A stretch of 64,000 bases of DNA from the NCBI RefSeq assembly GCF_040689105.1, contig NZ_JBFBVU010000011.1, positions 1-64,000 of the forward strand. Direction: 5' to 3'. The notes under the pieces were generated by a model. That model was not told where the DNA came from, did not search any database, and saw nothing but the letters and a program-made list of their open reading frames with translations. Positions within the stretch are counted from its first letter, which is position 1; the number at the start of each line of letters is the position of its first letter. The stretch is from Meridianimarinicoccus marinus (GTDB taxonomy: Bacteria > Pseudomonadota > Alphaproteobacteria > Rhodobacterales > Rhodobacteraceae). Shown one piece after another: positions 17,594 to 26,524 of the stretch. Both the position numbers and the translations under genes were made by a program.

Positions 17594-17851
17594 TCAGGTC
17601 AAGAGCTTTCCGGCCTCAGCAGCGGCATCACCGAAGGACAGGTCATGCCCGAGGCTGCGGAGGGCGGTCCGCTGGCGATCGTGCAGAATGGCGACCCGGT
17701 GGTGATCGACATGAACGCCCGGCGGCTGGACCTCGGCATTCGCCTGCGCGGCCATATGGTGCGCCTCTGCGACGAGAGACCGGGGTGGCTCCGGCTCTAC
17801 CGGGAACTTGTGCAGCCGTTGAGCCAGCGAGCGGTGCCTGGGCGGCGATAG
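17594..17851 (+). pseudogene. IlvD/Edd-family dehydratase, C-terminal fragment
   Basis: An open stretch of about 85 codons reads SGQELSGLSSGITEGQV, MPEAAEGGPLAIVQNGD, VVIDMNARRLDLGI, and near the end GWLRLYRELVQPLSQ. This is the C-terminal end of dihydroxyacid/6-phosphogluconate dehydratase-type proteins (..GHVSPEAAEGGPIALV..., ..GWL.IYRR.VQPLSKGAVL). The preceding 450-plus residues are absent. It abuts an IS3 remnant on the other strand, so insertion and deletion probably destroyed the gene. IlvD, sugar-acid or other family members cannot be told apart from this tail. Confidence 0.7.
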
Positions 17852-18000
17852 GCGGGATCCGAGGTGACTGGTCCTGTTTGATTGTTCGTGCAAGTTAAGC
17901 CCGGTTCCATCGGGATGATGGATTCGGGTGCTGGTAGGCGGTGGTCCGTGCAAAATGGGGGCGTCCGGTGGTGGAGCGCTTTCAGCAACCTGCGATGATG

Positions 18001-18240
18001 ATCTGTATCTCTTTGCGCGACGCCCGAGACGAAATCGGGAAGTGGCGATATCTCTAAAATACCACGCGTCCGCATGCAGCGCTCGCCTACCTATCCCCAA
18101 AGGAGTTCCTGCACAAAAATACCGCGACAGAGTTTGAGATTCTTGCGGTCTCCATGCTGCGGCTCAACAATCAAACCCAATCGGAAAACTCCAAATCAAA
18201 CCGGCCCTATTCGCGGGGAGAAGGCCTGTCGAAGCGTTGA
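18001..18240 (+). pseudogene. Probable second IS3-type transposase C-terminal remnant
   Basis: The plus-strand reading SLRDARDEIGKWRYL, stop, NTTRPHAALAYLSPKEF resembles the end of IS3-type integrases (SL.DAR.KIE.WR.DYN..RPHSAL.YLSP.EF), with a stop codon (TAA at 18055-18057) where the alignment expects a Tyr or Asp. Open reading continues to TGA at 18238. It is from a different IS than the 17385-17588 stump, judging by the sequence. No ends or target duplication can be seen. Confidence 0.5.
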
Positions 18241-18423
18241 AACCATACCGCGATGGCCATCCGGGATTGCACAGTCGGCGTCGATGGACGCAAACCGCGT
18301 TCTCGGAGACTGCCCGGGTCTGCCAACAGCGCATGGCGCCTATGCATGAAGTGCTGGTAGCCAGCTTGGGTCGGCAGTCATATGTGCAGCATATCGAAAT
18401 CCGTAGTCTTCAGGAGCACCACC

Positions 18424-18519
18424 ATGACACGGCGTGCAGCAGATATCGTCGGCATCGCTTCGCTTGTCGCAGCAACCGCAGCGTTCATCGGCCTTCATTC
18501 CTGGATGATCGTCCAGTAA
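18424..18519 (+). CDS. Possible small membrane protein (31 aa)
   Basis: A short frame starting at ATG 18424, with AGGAG seven bases upstream at 18412-18416, codes MTRRAADIVGIASLVAAT and ends SWMIVQ before TAA. A positively charged N-terminus followed by about 22 apolar residues predicts a single membrane helix with its N-terminus inside. There is no upstream partner gene; it stands alone between decayed sequence and a TRAP operon read towards it. I recognise no family. Translation is suggested by the ribosome site and clean hydrophobic pattern but is unproven. Confidence 0.45.
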   Translation: MTRRAADIVGIASLVAATAAFIGLHSWMIVQ

Positions 18520-18560
18520 CCCGGATGTGGCGGTTCATGACCGACCGCACCCGCAAAAAC

Positions 18561-18591
18561 AAAGGGGCACCCGGCAATCGGGCGCCCCTTT
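18561..18591 (-). terminator. Intrinsic terminator of the dctPQM operon
   Basis: AAAGGGGC...CCCG pairs with CGGG...GCCCCTTT around a GCAAT loop with a single mismatch. Read on the minus strand, the stem is followed by GTTTTTG, so it suits termination of the TRAP operon that ends at 18612. On the plus strand the tail is less T-rich. Confidence 0.75.
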
Positions 18592-18611
18592 GCGTCTGAG
18601 GGGTGCGCTGG

Positions 18612-19901
18612 TCAGCCGAGCAGAAGATTAGGTAGCCAAAGCGCCAGCCCCGGGATGAAGGTCGTCAGGATCAGCGTCGGCAGCCAGGCGAAGACGATGA
18701 ACAACAGGGTCGGCCAGAGCATCTTCGACACCGGCGTGTCGCACACCTGGGCGCCGAGGTAGAGCAGCGGTGCTGTCGGGGGGGTGATATTGGCCATGCC
18801 AAGGTTGACACCGATCACGGCGGCAAAGTGGATCGGGTCCATGCCGGTGCTCTGTGCGATCGGCAACAGGATCGGAGTTGCCAAAAGCAGGCCCGAGATG
18901 TCGTCCATCAGCATCCCGATCAGGATCATGACGACGTTGATCATCAGAAGGATGACGATCGGATTGTCCGACACCGAATAGACCATGTCCTTGGCCAGTT
19001 GCGGCGCGCCCTGGGCGATCAGGTTGTCCGAGACGATCAGGACCATGAAGATCATCACCATGACGACACCGATGGTCACACCCGAGTTCTGGATGGTCTG
19101 CGCCAGGGATCTCCAGGTCAGGCCGCGGTAGAAATAGATCGCAACCGGGATGGCATAGACCACGGCAATCCCCGCGGCCTCGGTCGGGGTCATGATGCCG
19201 CCATAGATGCCGCCCAGAATGATGAAGGGCATCATCAGTGCCGGGCCGGCAAGGCGCCCCTGCTGGCCCAGTGTGGGCAGGAAGGGCTTGGGACGCTCTT
19301 TCAACTCGATATTGTCATACTTGCGCAGCATGAACTGGTTGGTGATGATCAGCAGGGTGATCAGAATGATCGCCGGAATGACCGTTGACAGGAAGCATTT
19401 CAGCACGTGCTGCTGGGCGATCCAGCCATACAGGATGTGTGACGAACTGGGCGGGATCAGAAGGCCCAGTGGGCTTGCACAGACCAGCAGCGCCGCCGAT
19501 TGGCCGCGCGGGTAGTTGGCATTGCGCAGATGCGGCATCATGATCGAGCCGATGCAGGTCAGCGTCGCGTTGGCGGCGCCCGAGATCGACCCGAACACCC
19601 CGCAGGCCAGAACCGCCGCAGCGCTGAGACCGCCCTTGATGTGACCGATGAACAGTTCGGCCAGCGCTACCAGCGGCGCTGCGATCCGTCCTTTTTCCAT
19701 GATGCCACCGGCGATCATGAACAGCGGAATTGCCAGCAGCACCAGGGACCGGATGCCGGTGGAGCCGGTGGGCAGGTAGCCGGTGATCGATTGATCCCCG
19801 ACCAGCGCGATGAACATCAGGACCGCGCCGAACGCCACATAGACGCTGACACCCAGAAGCAGCATCCCGCATACGATAATAAGACTTCCTGTGATGATCA
19901 C
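18612..19901 (-). CDS. dctM: TRAP transporter large permease, DctM family (429 aa)
   Basis: Large membrane subunit, about 12 helices, that moves the substrate with sodium. Typical segments: AIPLFMIAGGIMEKG, ACGVFGSISGAANAT, CASPLGLLIPPSSSHILYG, MMPFIILGGIYGGIMTPTEA and PITPPTA-like ANITPPTAPLLYL. The start is GTG at 19901, with GGAGG seven bases upstream and its GTGA overlapping the DctQ stop. The longer frame to 20165 is not used. Standard family length. It works with the DctQ and DctP products coded directly upstream. Confidence 0.95.
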   Translation of the reverse strand: MIITGSLIIVCGMLLLGVSVYVAFGAVLMFIALVGDQSITGYLPTGSTGIRSLVLLAIPLFMIAGGIMEKGRIAAPLVALAELFIGHIKGGLSAAAVLACGVFGSISGAANATLTCIGSIMMPHLRNANYPRGQSAALLVCASPLGLLIPPSSSHILYGWIAQQHVLKCFLSTVIPAIILITLLIITNQFMLRKYDNIELKERPKPFLPTLGQQGRLAGPALMMPFIILGGIYGGIMTPTEAAGIAVVYAIPVAIYFYRGLTWRSLAQTIQNSGVTIGVVMVMIFMVLIVSDNLIAQGAPQLAKDMVYSVSDNPIVILLMINVVMILIGMLMDDISGLLLATPILLPIAQSTGMDPIHFAAVIGVNLGMANITPPTAPLLYLGAQVCDTPVSKMLWPTLLFIVFAWLPTLILTTFIPGLALWLPNLLLG

Positions 19902-20512
19902 TTCTGGGCCTCCTTCAAGGTGTCGGATCGGAGCGGAAGGCCCAGCCCTTTGCGGATGTGAACGTAGAGATAGGCAGAGGTGAACAGCGCCATGAAGCCG
20001 AAGGCGCACATGATGGCAATCCGCCAGGACACGAAGGGAATGCGCAGCACGGGGGTTGCCCGCAAGCGCGGGAACGCGAAGTCGTCCAGCAACGACACGT
20101 AGCAGGCATAGAAAAGGAACAGGATCACGATCAGTTCGATCACGAGCACGATGAACCCGCGCCACCAGATCAGCTTCGGATCATGCAGCACGATGCCAAG
20201 GATGTCGGCGTTGATGTGCAGATTGCGCGACGAGGCCAGAACCGCGCCCGCAAAGAACCCGACGATACTGATGGCCAGCAGCCATTCTTCATAGGCAAAC
20301 AGATCGCCTCCGAAGCCATATCGGATGACCACAACGGCGCCGAAGGTGAATGCCATGAGAAACCCGGTGAATGTCACGATCACCCGCATGACAAAGGCCA
20401 CGAACTTCAGCGGGTACCCGAAGACCGGCGGGAGTTCGTCGGTGATCTTCCGCTGACCCTCTCTGACCGCATAGCCAAAGAAAGTCGGCTTTTCGGCTTG
20501 TGTGTTCGACAT
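19898..20512 (-). CDS. dctQ: TRAP transporter small permease, DctQ family (204 aa)
   Basis: Small four-helix membrane subunit of the TRAP importer. After a hydrophilic N-terminus come helices at about residues 43-65, 80-100, 120-145 and 165-185; FAYEEWLLAISIVGFFAGAV is the typical conserved segment (EEW followed by a helix). The ATG at 20512 has GGGGGG 5-10 bases upstream; an ATG at 20527 is possible. The hydrophilic N-terminal 40 residues are longer than in many DctQ proteins. The stop overlaps the dctM start. Confidence 0.88.
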   Translation of the reverse strand: MSNTQAEKPTFFGYAVREGQRKITDELPPVFGYPLKFVAFVMRVIVTFTGFLMAFTFGAVVVIRYGFGGDLFAYEEWLLAISIVGFFAGAVLASSRNLHINADILGIVLHDPKLIWWRGFIVLVIELIVILFLFYACYVSLLDDFAFPRLRATPVLRIPFVSWRIAIMCAFGFMALFTSAYLYVHIRKGLGLPLRSDTLKEAQK

Positions 20513-20543
20513 TCCACCCCCCGGCATTCAGGTTCAAACATTT

Positions 20544-20577
20544 AAAAAAGGAGGCCGCTCATGTCGGCGGCCCCCTT
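20544..20577 (-). terminator. Terminator-like hairpin between dctP and dctQM (attenuator candidate)
   Basis: Read on the minus strand: AAGGGGGCCGC, an eight-base loop, GCGGCCTCCTT, then a run of Ts. The stem is 11 bp with one G-U pair. Placed inside the operon it would end most transcripts after dctP and leave a minority for the permease genes, matching the higher need for receptor protein. Confidence 0.7.
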
Positions 20578-20590
20578 GAGGGTTCGGGGA

Positions 20591-21595
20591 TCAGTTCCCG
20601 GCTGGCATCATGCGGTCGATGATGTCCTGACCGACGTTTTGCGCCATCATCGGCCAGATTTCCTCGCGCACCTTCGCGGCCATCGCGGCGTGTTCTTCCG
20701 GGCTGTACTTCAGGATGGTGTAGCCGGAGTCGACAAGCTTCTGTTCGAACACCGCATCGTTCTCGCGGTTGTAGGCAAAGAAGTCGTCCGACGCCTTGGT
20801 CAGCGCCGCTTCAAGCGCCGCGCGCTGTTCGTCGTTCAGCTTGTCGAGCGAGCGCTGCGAGGCGTAGTAGGTGGTCATCTCCTGGATCGCGTTGACCTCG
20901 ACGAAATGCGTGCCCACGTCGGACTTGGCGAAGATCGAATAGGTCGCGGTCTTGGTGCAGCAGATCGCGCCATCGACGATGCCCGACTGGATCGCCGGGA
21001 AGATGTCGCCCCAAGCCATTGTGGTTGCCCTGTAGCCGAGCAATTCCACCATGCCTTTCACGATGGGCGACGACCAGACGCGAATGTTCATGCCCTTGTC
21101 GTCAAAGGTGTTGTAGTTGTTCGGTTCGCGCGTGGCGACGATGCCGACAAAGCCTTCGGGGTTCTGCGCGAAGATGTGCACACCGTATTCGTCGGTGATT
21201 TCTTGCAGGACCTTGTTGTATTCTGAGTCCATGTTGCGCATGACACTGTTCATCTCGTCCCAGCCACTGACCAGGAACGGCATCGACAGGTAATCGAAGC
21301 GCGGATCGGTGTCGGCGTAGATGAAAGCCGATACCATATCGATATTGCCGCGCGCCACGTCTTCGAAGAGCGCCTCGCCCGAGCCAAGCTGGTTGGCCGG
21401 GAAAACTTCGATGGTCAGGCCCACATTGGCAGCCGCAACGTCGGCGGCGACCTGCTCCATCATCTTGGTGCCTTGGTGATCGATCGGGAACGTGCCCGCA
21501 AACCGGAATTTAACATCCTCCGCGACCGCAGCGGTCGACATGACCGCACCGACGGTACCAACCGCCAAGATCTTGGTAAATTTGGCAAAACGCAT
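20591..21595 (-). CDS. dctP: TRAP transporter solute-binding protein, DctP family (334 aa)
   Basis: Periplasmic receptor. Signal peptide residues 1-25 (MRFAKFTKILAVG..., cleavage after AVA). Mature protein begins EDVKFRFAGTFPIDHQGTKM, and carries the family core IRVWSSPIVKGMVELLGYRA and WGDIFPAIQSGIVDGA, where the conserved Arg binds the substrate carboxylate. ATG at 21595 has GGGGGAG upstream; the frame open to 21697 is ignored. First gene of the operon, divergent from the nitrilase-putA pair. Substrate is probably a carboxylate or betaine-like compound; the context with PutA suggests an amino-acid-related ligand (inference). Confidence 0.93.
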   Translation of the reverse strand: MRFAKFTKILAVGTVGAVMSTAAVAEDVKFRFAGTFPIDHQGTKMMEQVAADVAAANVGLTIEVFPANQLGSGEALFEDVARGNIDMVSAFIYADTDPRFDYLSMPFLVSGWDEMNSVMRNMDSEYNKVLQEITDEYGVHIFAQNPEGFVGIVATREPNNYNTFDDKGMNIRVWSSPIVKGMVELLGYRATTMAWGDIFPAIQSGIVDGAICCTKTATYSIFAKSDVGTHFVEVNAIQEMTTYYASQRSLDKLNDEQRAALEAALTKASDDFFAYNRENDAVFEQKLVDSGYTILKYSPEEHAAMAAKVREEIWPMMAQNVGQDIIDRMMPAGN

Positions 21596-21964
21596 CGACA
21601 ATCTCCCCCTTGGATTTTGATTGCTCTGACATCGCATGCAGACGCGATGGCACAGTCGTTGTCCTCGCACCCTAGGCAGATTCAAATCTCGTCGCAAATT
21701 GTTTCGCTTGCCTGCTCGGGATAGTTAGGGATATTGCTCTCGGATGGGGTGGGTCTTTCATTTTGTTACCCAATCGAATGGAGCTGCCGCGGCGGGGCCG
21801 TCGGACACGCGCAGGCCATTTACCTCGGGCTTGGTCCCCGAACAAACCGGTCCATCAACGCGATCTGCTGTCATCTTGTGTCTCTCGCCCGGACGGACGC
21901 GCGTCTTTCCCCTTCACCGCTTGCGAAATTGCGCCGAATTCTCCGATGAGAGGGTCCTCGTTGC
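21596..21964. other. Divergent intergenic region, dctP / nitrilase (369 bp)
   Basis: Must hold the promoters of both the dctPQM operon and the nitrilase-putA pair. Short frames here carry no motif. I see no strong -10/-35 pair or palindrome. Confidence 0.5.
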
Positions 21965-22852
21965 ATGACATCACCAGAGATCCTGACCCTGCTGGCCTGC
22001 CAGATCGATATTCCGCCGACGACAAGTGCGGCGGCCCGCGACCGGCATCTGGCACAGAGCCATGCGAAACTGCGCACGCGGCTCTCGGCGCAGCATGCCG
22101 ATCTGGTGGTTTTGCCCGAGCTGTCCAGCATCGACTATTCCCGCGCGGCTTTTGACCGCCTGGACGAGATTGCAGAGCCGCTCGACGGCGCTTCGTTCCG
22201 GACATGGGCCGCGCTGGCGGCTGAATTCGGGGTGCACGTCTGCTACAGTTTCGCGCGGCGCGGCGCCACCGGCGTCCATATCACGGTCGCCGTGGTCTCG
22301 CCCGAAGGCACATTGGTCGGGTTCTACGACAAGCTGCACCTGTGCCAATACGGCGCGTCCATGGAAAAGGACTATTTTTCCGCCGGAAACGGGGTGCTGG
22401 TCTTCACCGTCAAGGGCTTCACCTGCGCGCCGATCATCTGCTACGACATCCGCTTTCCAGAATTTTCACGCAGCCTTGTCCTTGACCACGGGGTCGACCT
22501 GATCCTGCATTGCGGCGCGTATTTTCGCGATCCCTCGTTTCCCACGTGGCACGCGTTTGCCACCACGCGGGCCATCGAAAACCAGGTGTTCTTCCTGTCG
22601 CTCAACCGGGCCGGGCAGGACTATGGCAATTCGCTGTTCTGCTATCCGTGGATGGACCAGACGCGCGGACCGCAAGCCTTCGCCGCCCATGAAGAAGACC
22701 TGCGCCGCATTACCATCGACAAGCAACAGATGCGCGACGCCCGCAGCACCTACACCTTTCTGAAAGACCGACGGCAAAGCTACGATCTGCCCTGCCAATC
22801 CATCATCCCGCCCCGCAAGACCCAGGACCATCCAGGAGAAACAGCGCCATGA
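21965..22852 (+). CDS. Carbon-nitrogen hydrolase (nitrilase superfamily amidase) (295 aa)
   Basis: Hydrolase of amide or related C-N bonds. The catalytic triad is visible: Glu52 in VVLPELSS, Lys123 in FYDKLHL and Cys159 in IICYDIRFPE. Glu with RFPE and the downstream RAIENQVFFLSLNRAG place it among amidase-type branches rather than true nitrilases. The stop overlaps the ATG of putA (ATGA), so the two genes are translationally coupled. Together with the TRAP importer opposite, it may release proline or another amino acid from an imported amide; that link is inference. Confidence 0.9.
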   Translation: MTSPEILTLLACQIDIPPTTSAAARDRHLAQSHAKLRTRLSAQHADLVVLPELSSIDYSRAAFDRLDEIAEPLDGASFRTWAALAAEFGVHVCYSFARRGATGVHITVAVVSPEGTLVGFYDKLHLCQYGASMEKDYFSAGNGVLVFTVKGFTCAPIICYDIRFPEFSRSLVLDHGVDLILHCGAYFRDPSFPTWHAFATTRAIENQVFFLSLNRAGQDYGNSLFCYPWMDQTRGPQAFAAHEEDLRRITIDKQQMRDARSTYTFLKDRRQSYDLPCQSIIPPRKTQDHPGETAP

Positions 22853-25800
22853 CCGATACCGCCCCAGCACTCAACGCTGCCGAAAATCCCATGCGCGCAC
22901 GGGTGAGGGAGAATTACTTCGCGGACGAAGCCGAATTGATCAAGTCGCTGGCCGGCCGGATCAAGCTGTCGAAAGCCGAACGCGACAAGGCCGCCGCCGC
23001 CGGCGCGAAATACGTGACACGGGTGCGCCAGGAAACCTCGCCGTCGATGATGGAGGCTTTTCTTGCGGAATACGGCCTGTCCACGGCGGAAGGCGTTGGG
23101 CTGATGTGTCTGGCCGAAGCGCTGCTTCGGGTGCCCGATGCCGAGACCATCGACGACCTGATCGAAGACAAGGTTGCGCCGTCGAACTGGGGCGCGCATC
23201 TGGGCCATTCCTCATCGTCACTGGTCAATGCCTCGACCTGGGCGCTGATGCTGACCGGCAAGGTGCTGGACGACGATTCCAAGGGCCCCGCGCGCGCCAT
23301 TCGCGGGCTGGTCAAGCGGCTGGGCGAGCCGGTGGTGCGCAATGCGGTCGGCCAGTCGATGAAGATCCTCGGGCGGCAGTTCGTGCTGGGCCAGAGCATC
23401 GAGGAGGGCATGAAGAACGCCCGCGAGCTGGAAAAGAAGGGCTATACCTATTCCTACGACATGCTGGGCGAAGCCGCCCGCACCGACGATGACGCCCGGC
23501 GCTATCACGCGGCCTATGCCAAGGCGATCAGCGCCATCGCCAAGCAGGCCAAGGGCGACGTGCGCTCCAGCCCCGGGATTTCGGTCAAGCTTTCGGCGTT
23601 GCATGCCCGGTATGAGTACACCCACAAGGAAACGGTGATGGCGGAACTGCTGCCGCGCGCGCTGGACCTGGCGAAACAGGCGGCGGCGGCGGGCATCGGT
23701 TTCAACATCGATGCCGAGGAACAGGACCGGCTGGACCTGTCACTTGATCTGATCGAGGCGATGCTGTCGGACCCCGCGCTGGCGGGGTGGGACGGTTTCG
23801 GCGTCGTGGTCCAGGCCTATGGCCGCCGCGCCGCGCCGGTGATCGAAACGCTCTACGACATGGCCGAACGCTATGATCGCAAGATCATGGTGCGGCTGGT
23901 CAAGGGGGCCTACTGGGACACCGAGATCAAGCTGGCACAGGAACTGGGGGTCGCGCGCTTCCCGGTGTACACCCGCAAGAACAACACCGACGTCAGTTAC
24001 ATGGCCTGCGCCCAGATGTTGCTGGACCGGCGCGATCGCATCTATCCGCAGTTCGCCACCCACAACGCCCATACCTGCGCCGCCGTCGTGGCCATGGCGG
24101 GCAAGGACAAGGACAGTTTCGAATTCCAGCGGCTGCATGGCATGGGCGAGTCGCTGCATGAAATCGTCAAGAAATCTGAAGGCACCCGCTGCCGCATCTA
24201 TGCGCCTGTCGGCGCGCATCAGGACCTGCTGGCCTATCTGGTGCGGCGTCTGCTTGAAAACGGCGCGAATTCGTCCTTTGTGAACCAGATCGTCGATCCC
24301 GACATCCCGGCCGAGACGATCTCGGCTGATCCGGTAAGCGCGATGGAGAAACTGGGCGACCAGATTGCCAGCCCGACGATCCGCCTGCCGGTGGACCTGT
24401 TTGCGCCCGACCGGGCGAATTCCAAAGGGTACCGCGTCAACGAACCGGCCTCGGTCCTGCCGCTGCTGGCCGCGCGCGAAGGCTTTGCCGATGCCACCTG
24501 GCAGGCAGCACCAATGATCGCCGGGGGCGCGGTTTCGTCCGGCCCCACGCGCGACGTGATCTCGCCCGCCGACAAGACGCGCAAGGTGGGTACCGTGCAG
24601 GAGGCCACCGCCGAGGATGTTGCCGCCGCCGTCGAGGCCGCGCAGGCCGGCTTCAAGGACTGGTCCGCCCGCCCCGTGGCCGAGCGCGCCGATGTGCTGC
24701 GCAGGCTGGCCGATCTTTACGAAGACAACATCGCCGAACTGACCTCGATCACCACGCGCGAGGCCGGAAAGACCGTGCTGGACGGCATTGCCGAAGTGCG
24801 CGAAGCAGTTGATTTCCTGCGCTATTACGCCAATGAGGCGGAGCGGCTGGAAGACGAGGACCCCGGCGGGCCGCGCGGTGTATTTGTCTGCATCAGCCCG
24901 TGGAATTTCCCGCTGGCAATCTTCACCGGCCAGATCGCGGCGGCGCTGGCCGTCGGCAATGTGGTACTTGCCAAACCTGCCGAACAGACGCCCCTCATTG
25001 CCGCCCGCGCGGTCCAAATGATGCGCGCGGCCGGCCTGCCCGAAGCGGCGTTGCAACTGCTGCCCGGCGATGGCCCCACGGTGGGCGGCCCGCTGACCAG
25101 CGATCCGCGCATTGCCGGGGTGTGCTTCACCGGCTCGACCGAAGTGGCGCAGATCATTCACAAGGCGCTGGCCAAGAACGCGGGCCCCGACGCGGTGCTG
25201 ATCGCCGAAACTGGTGGCCTGAACGCGATGATCGTGGACAGCACCGCGCTGCCGGAACAGGCGGTGCGCGATATCCTGATCTCGTCCTTCCAGTCCGCCG
25301 GTCAGCGCTGCTCGGCGCTGCGGGTGCTCTATGTCCAGGAAGATGTGCATGACAAGCTGATGCATATGCTTTCTGGTGCGCTCGATGCGCTGGTGATCGG
25401 CGATCCCTGGCGCCCTGATGTGGATGTATCGCCGGTGATCGACGCCGATGCCCAGACTGACATCATGGGCTATATTGAAAAGCACCGGCGGGCCGGCACG
25501 CTGGTCAAGACACTGCCCGCGCCCGAGGGCGGCACCTATGTCACCCCGGCCATCGTCAAGGTCGGCGGCATTGCCGACATGGAGCGCGAGATCTTCGGCC
25601 CCGTGCTGCATGTGGCCACCTTCAAGGCGCGCGACATCGACAAGGTCGTCGACGCCATCAACGACCGGCAGTATGGGCTGACCTTCGGTCTGCACACCCG
25701 CATCGACGACCGGGTCGAGCAGATCATCGAGCGCATTCAGGTCGGCAACTGCTACGTCAACCGCAACCAGATCGGCGCCATCGTCGGCTCTCAGCCGTTC

Positions 25801-26514
25801 GGCGGGGAGGGGCTGTCGGGCACCGGTCCCAAGGCCGGCGGGCCGCTTTACCTCACCCGCTTCCGCAGGGTCGGCAGGGTCGAGAGCCACGCGGCCCCAA
25901 CAGGCAAGACACTGGACAAGGCAGAACTGGAAAAGGCGCTTGGCACGATCGACGCTCGCAACTGGGCAGCGCGGATCGACCGGGTGCATGTGCTGCGCAC
26001 CGCCTTCAGCGGCAAGTCGGGGCTGGTCCGCAAGGCGCTGACCGAGACCGCCGCGATGGACATGTCGCCGCAATCGCTGCCCGGGCCGACCGGCGAGAGC
26101 AACCGGCTGCGCACCTTCCCGCGTGGCAACGTGCTGTGCCTTGGTCCGACGCCCGAGGTCGCGCTGGCACAGGCGGTTCAGGCTCTGGGCGCCGGCTGCG
26201 GTGTTGTCATCGCCAGCCCCGGCGCGGCCGATGCCGCCCGCGACCTGATCGGGGCGGGCGCACCCGTTACGGCGCTGGATGGCACCGTATCGCCGGAGTT
26301 GCTGACCTCCCTCGACGGGTTCGCCGTGGTCTCGGCCTGCGGTCAGTCCGACTGGACCCGCGCTCTGCGCATCGCTCTGTCCGAACGCACCGGCCCGATC
26401 ATCCCGTTGGTGACCGAACTTCTGGCGCCAGAGCGCTATGTGCTGGAACGGCACCTTTGTATCGACACCACCGCCGCAGGCGGGAATGCGAGCCTGTTGG
26501 CCTCATCTTCGTAG
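22849..26514 (+). CDS. putA: Bifunctional proline dehydrogenase / glutamate semialdehyde dehydrogenase PutA, type B (1221 aa)
   Basis: Oxidises proline to glutamate in two steps, passing electrons to quinone via FAD and then to NAD. No N-terminal ribbon-helix-helix DNA-binding domain is present, so it does not repress its own gene. The proline dehydrogenase barrel occupies about residues 70-480 (RLVKGAYWDTEIK, FATHNAHTCAA). The aldehyde dehydrogenase domain covers about 560-1000, with Glu787 (IAETGGLN) and catalytic Cys821 (SAGQRCSALR). A C-terminal domain to residue 1221 ends in the conserved RYVLERHLCIDTTAAGGNAS motif, which makes it a type B PutA. Coupled to the nitrilase gene. Confidence 0.96.
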   Translation: MTDTAPALNAAENPMRARVRENYFADEAELIKSLAGRIKLSKAERDKAAAAGAKYVTRVRQETSPSMMEAFLAEYGLSTAEGVGLMCLAEALLRVPDAETIDDLIEDKVAPSNWGAHLGHSSSSLVNASTWALMLTGKVLDDDSKGPARAIRGLVKRLGEPVVRNAVGQSMKILGRQFVLGQSIEEGMKNARELEKKGYTYSYDMLGEAARTDDDARRYHAAYAKAISAIAKQAKGDVRSSPGISVKLSALHARYEYTHKETVMAELLPRALDLAKQAAAAGIGFNIDAEEQDRLDLSLDLIEAMLSDPALAGWDGFGVVVQAYGRRAAPVIETLYDMAERYDRKIMVRLVKGAYWDTEIKLAQELGVARFPVYTRKNNTDVSYMACAQMLLDRRDRIYPQFATHNAHTCAAVVAMAGKDKDSFEFQRLHGMGESLHEIVKKSEGTRCRIYAPVGAHQDLLAYLVRRLLENGANSSFVNQIVDPDIPAETISADPVSAMEKLGDQIASPTIRLPVDLFAPDRANSKGYRVNEPASVLPLLAAREGFADATWQAAPMIAGGAVSSGPTRDVISPADKTRKVGTVQEATAEDVAAAVEAAQAGFKDWSARPVAERADVLRRLADLYEDNIAELTSITTREAGKTVLDGIAEVREAVDFLRYYANEAERLEDEDPGGPRGVFVCISPWNFPLAIFTGQIAAALAVGNVVLAKPAEQTPLIAARAVQMMRAAGLPEAALQLLPGDGPTVGGPLTSDPRIAGVCFTGSTEVAQIIHKALAKNAGPDAVLIAETGGLNAMIVDSTALPEQAVRDILISSFQSAGQRCSALRVLYVQEDVHDKLMHMLSGALDALVIGDPWRPDVDVSPVIDADAQTDIMGYIEKHRRAGTLVKTLPAPEGGTYVTPAIVKVGGIADMEREIFGPVLHVATFKARDIDKVVDAINDRQYGLTFGLHTRIDDRVEQIIERIQVGNCYVNRNQIGAIVGSQPFGGEGLSGTGPKAGGPLYLTRFRRVGRVESHAAPTGKTLDKAELEKALGTIDARNWAARIDRVHVLRTAFSGKSGLVRKALTETAAMDMSPQSLPGPTGESNRLRTFPRGNVLCLGPTPEVALAQAVQALGAGCGVVIASPGAADAARDLIGAGAPVTALDGTVSPELLTSLDGFAVVSACGQSDWTRALRIALSERTGPIIPLVTELLAPERYVLERHLCIDTTAAGGNASLLASSS

Positions 26515-26524
26515 GCTGTCGTCT

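Larger units (their letters stand above)
17092..18423. other. Gene-poor decayed region
   Basis: Apart from the three remnants listed separately, this 1.3 kb has no supported gene. Base composition is lower in GC around 18060-18200 than in flanking genes. The stretch 17092-17384 directly after the GntR gene and 17852-18000 show no motif on either strand. The longer open frames here are frame shadows. Confidence 0.6.

Noticed and set aside
17385..18240. Active IS element
   Set aside because: Only C-terminal stumps remain, with a changed catalytic residue, a stop codon in one copy and no terminal inverted repeats.
23740..26454. Minus-strand open frame of 904 codons opposite putA
   Set aside because: Pure antisense shadow: no family similarity, repetitive Arg/Gly/Ala composition typical of the reverse frame of a GC-rich gene, and putA is certain.
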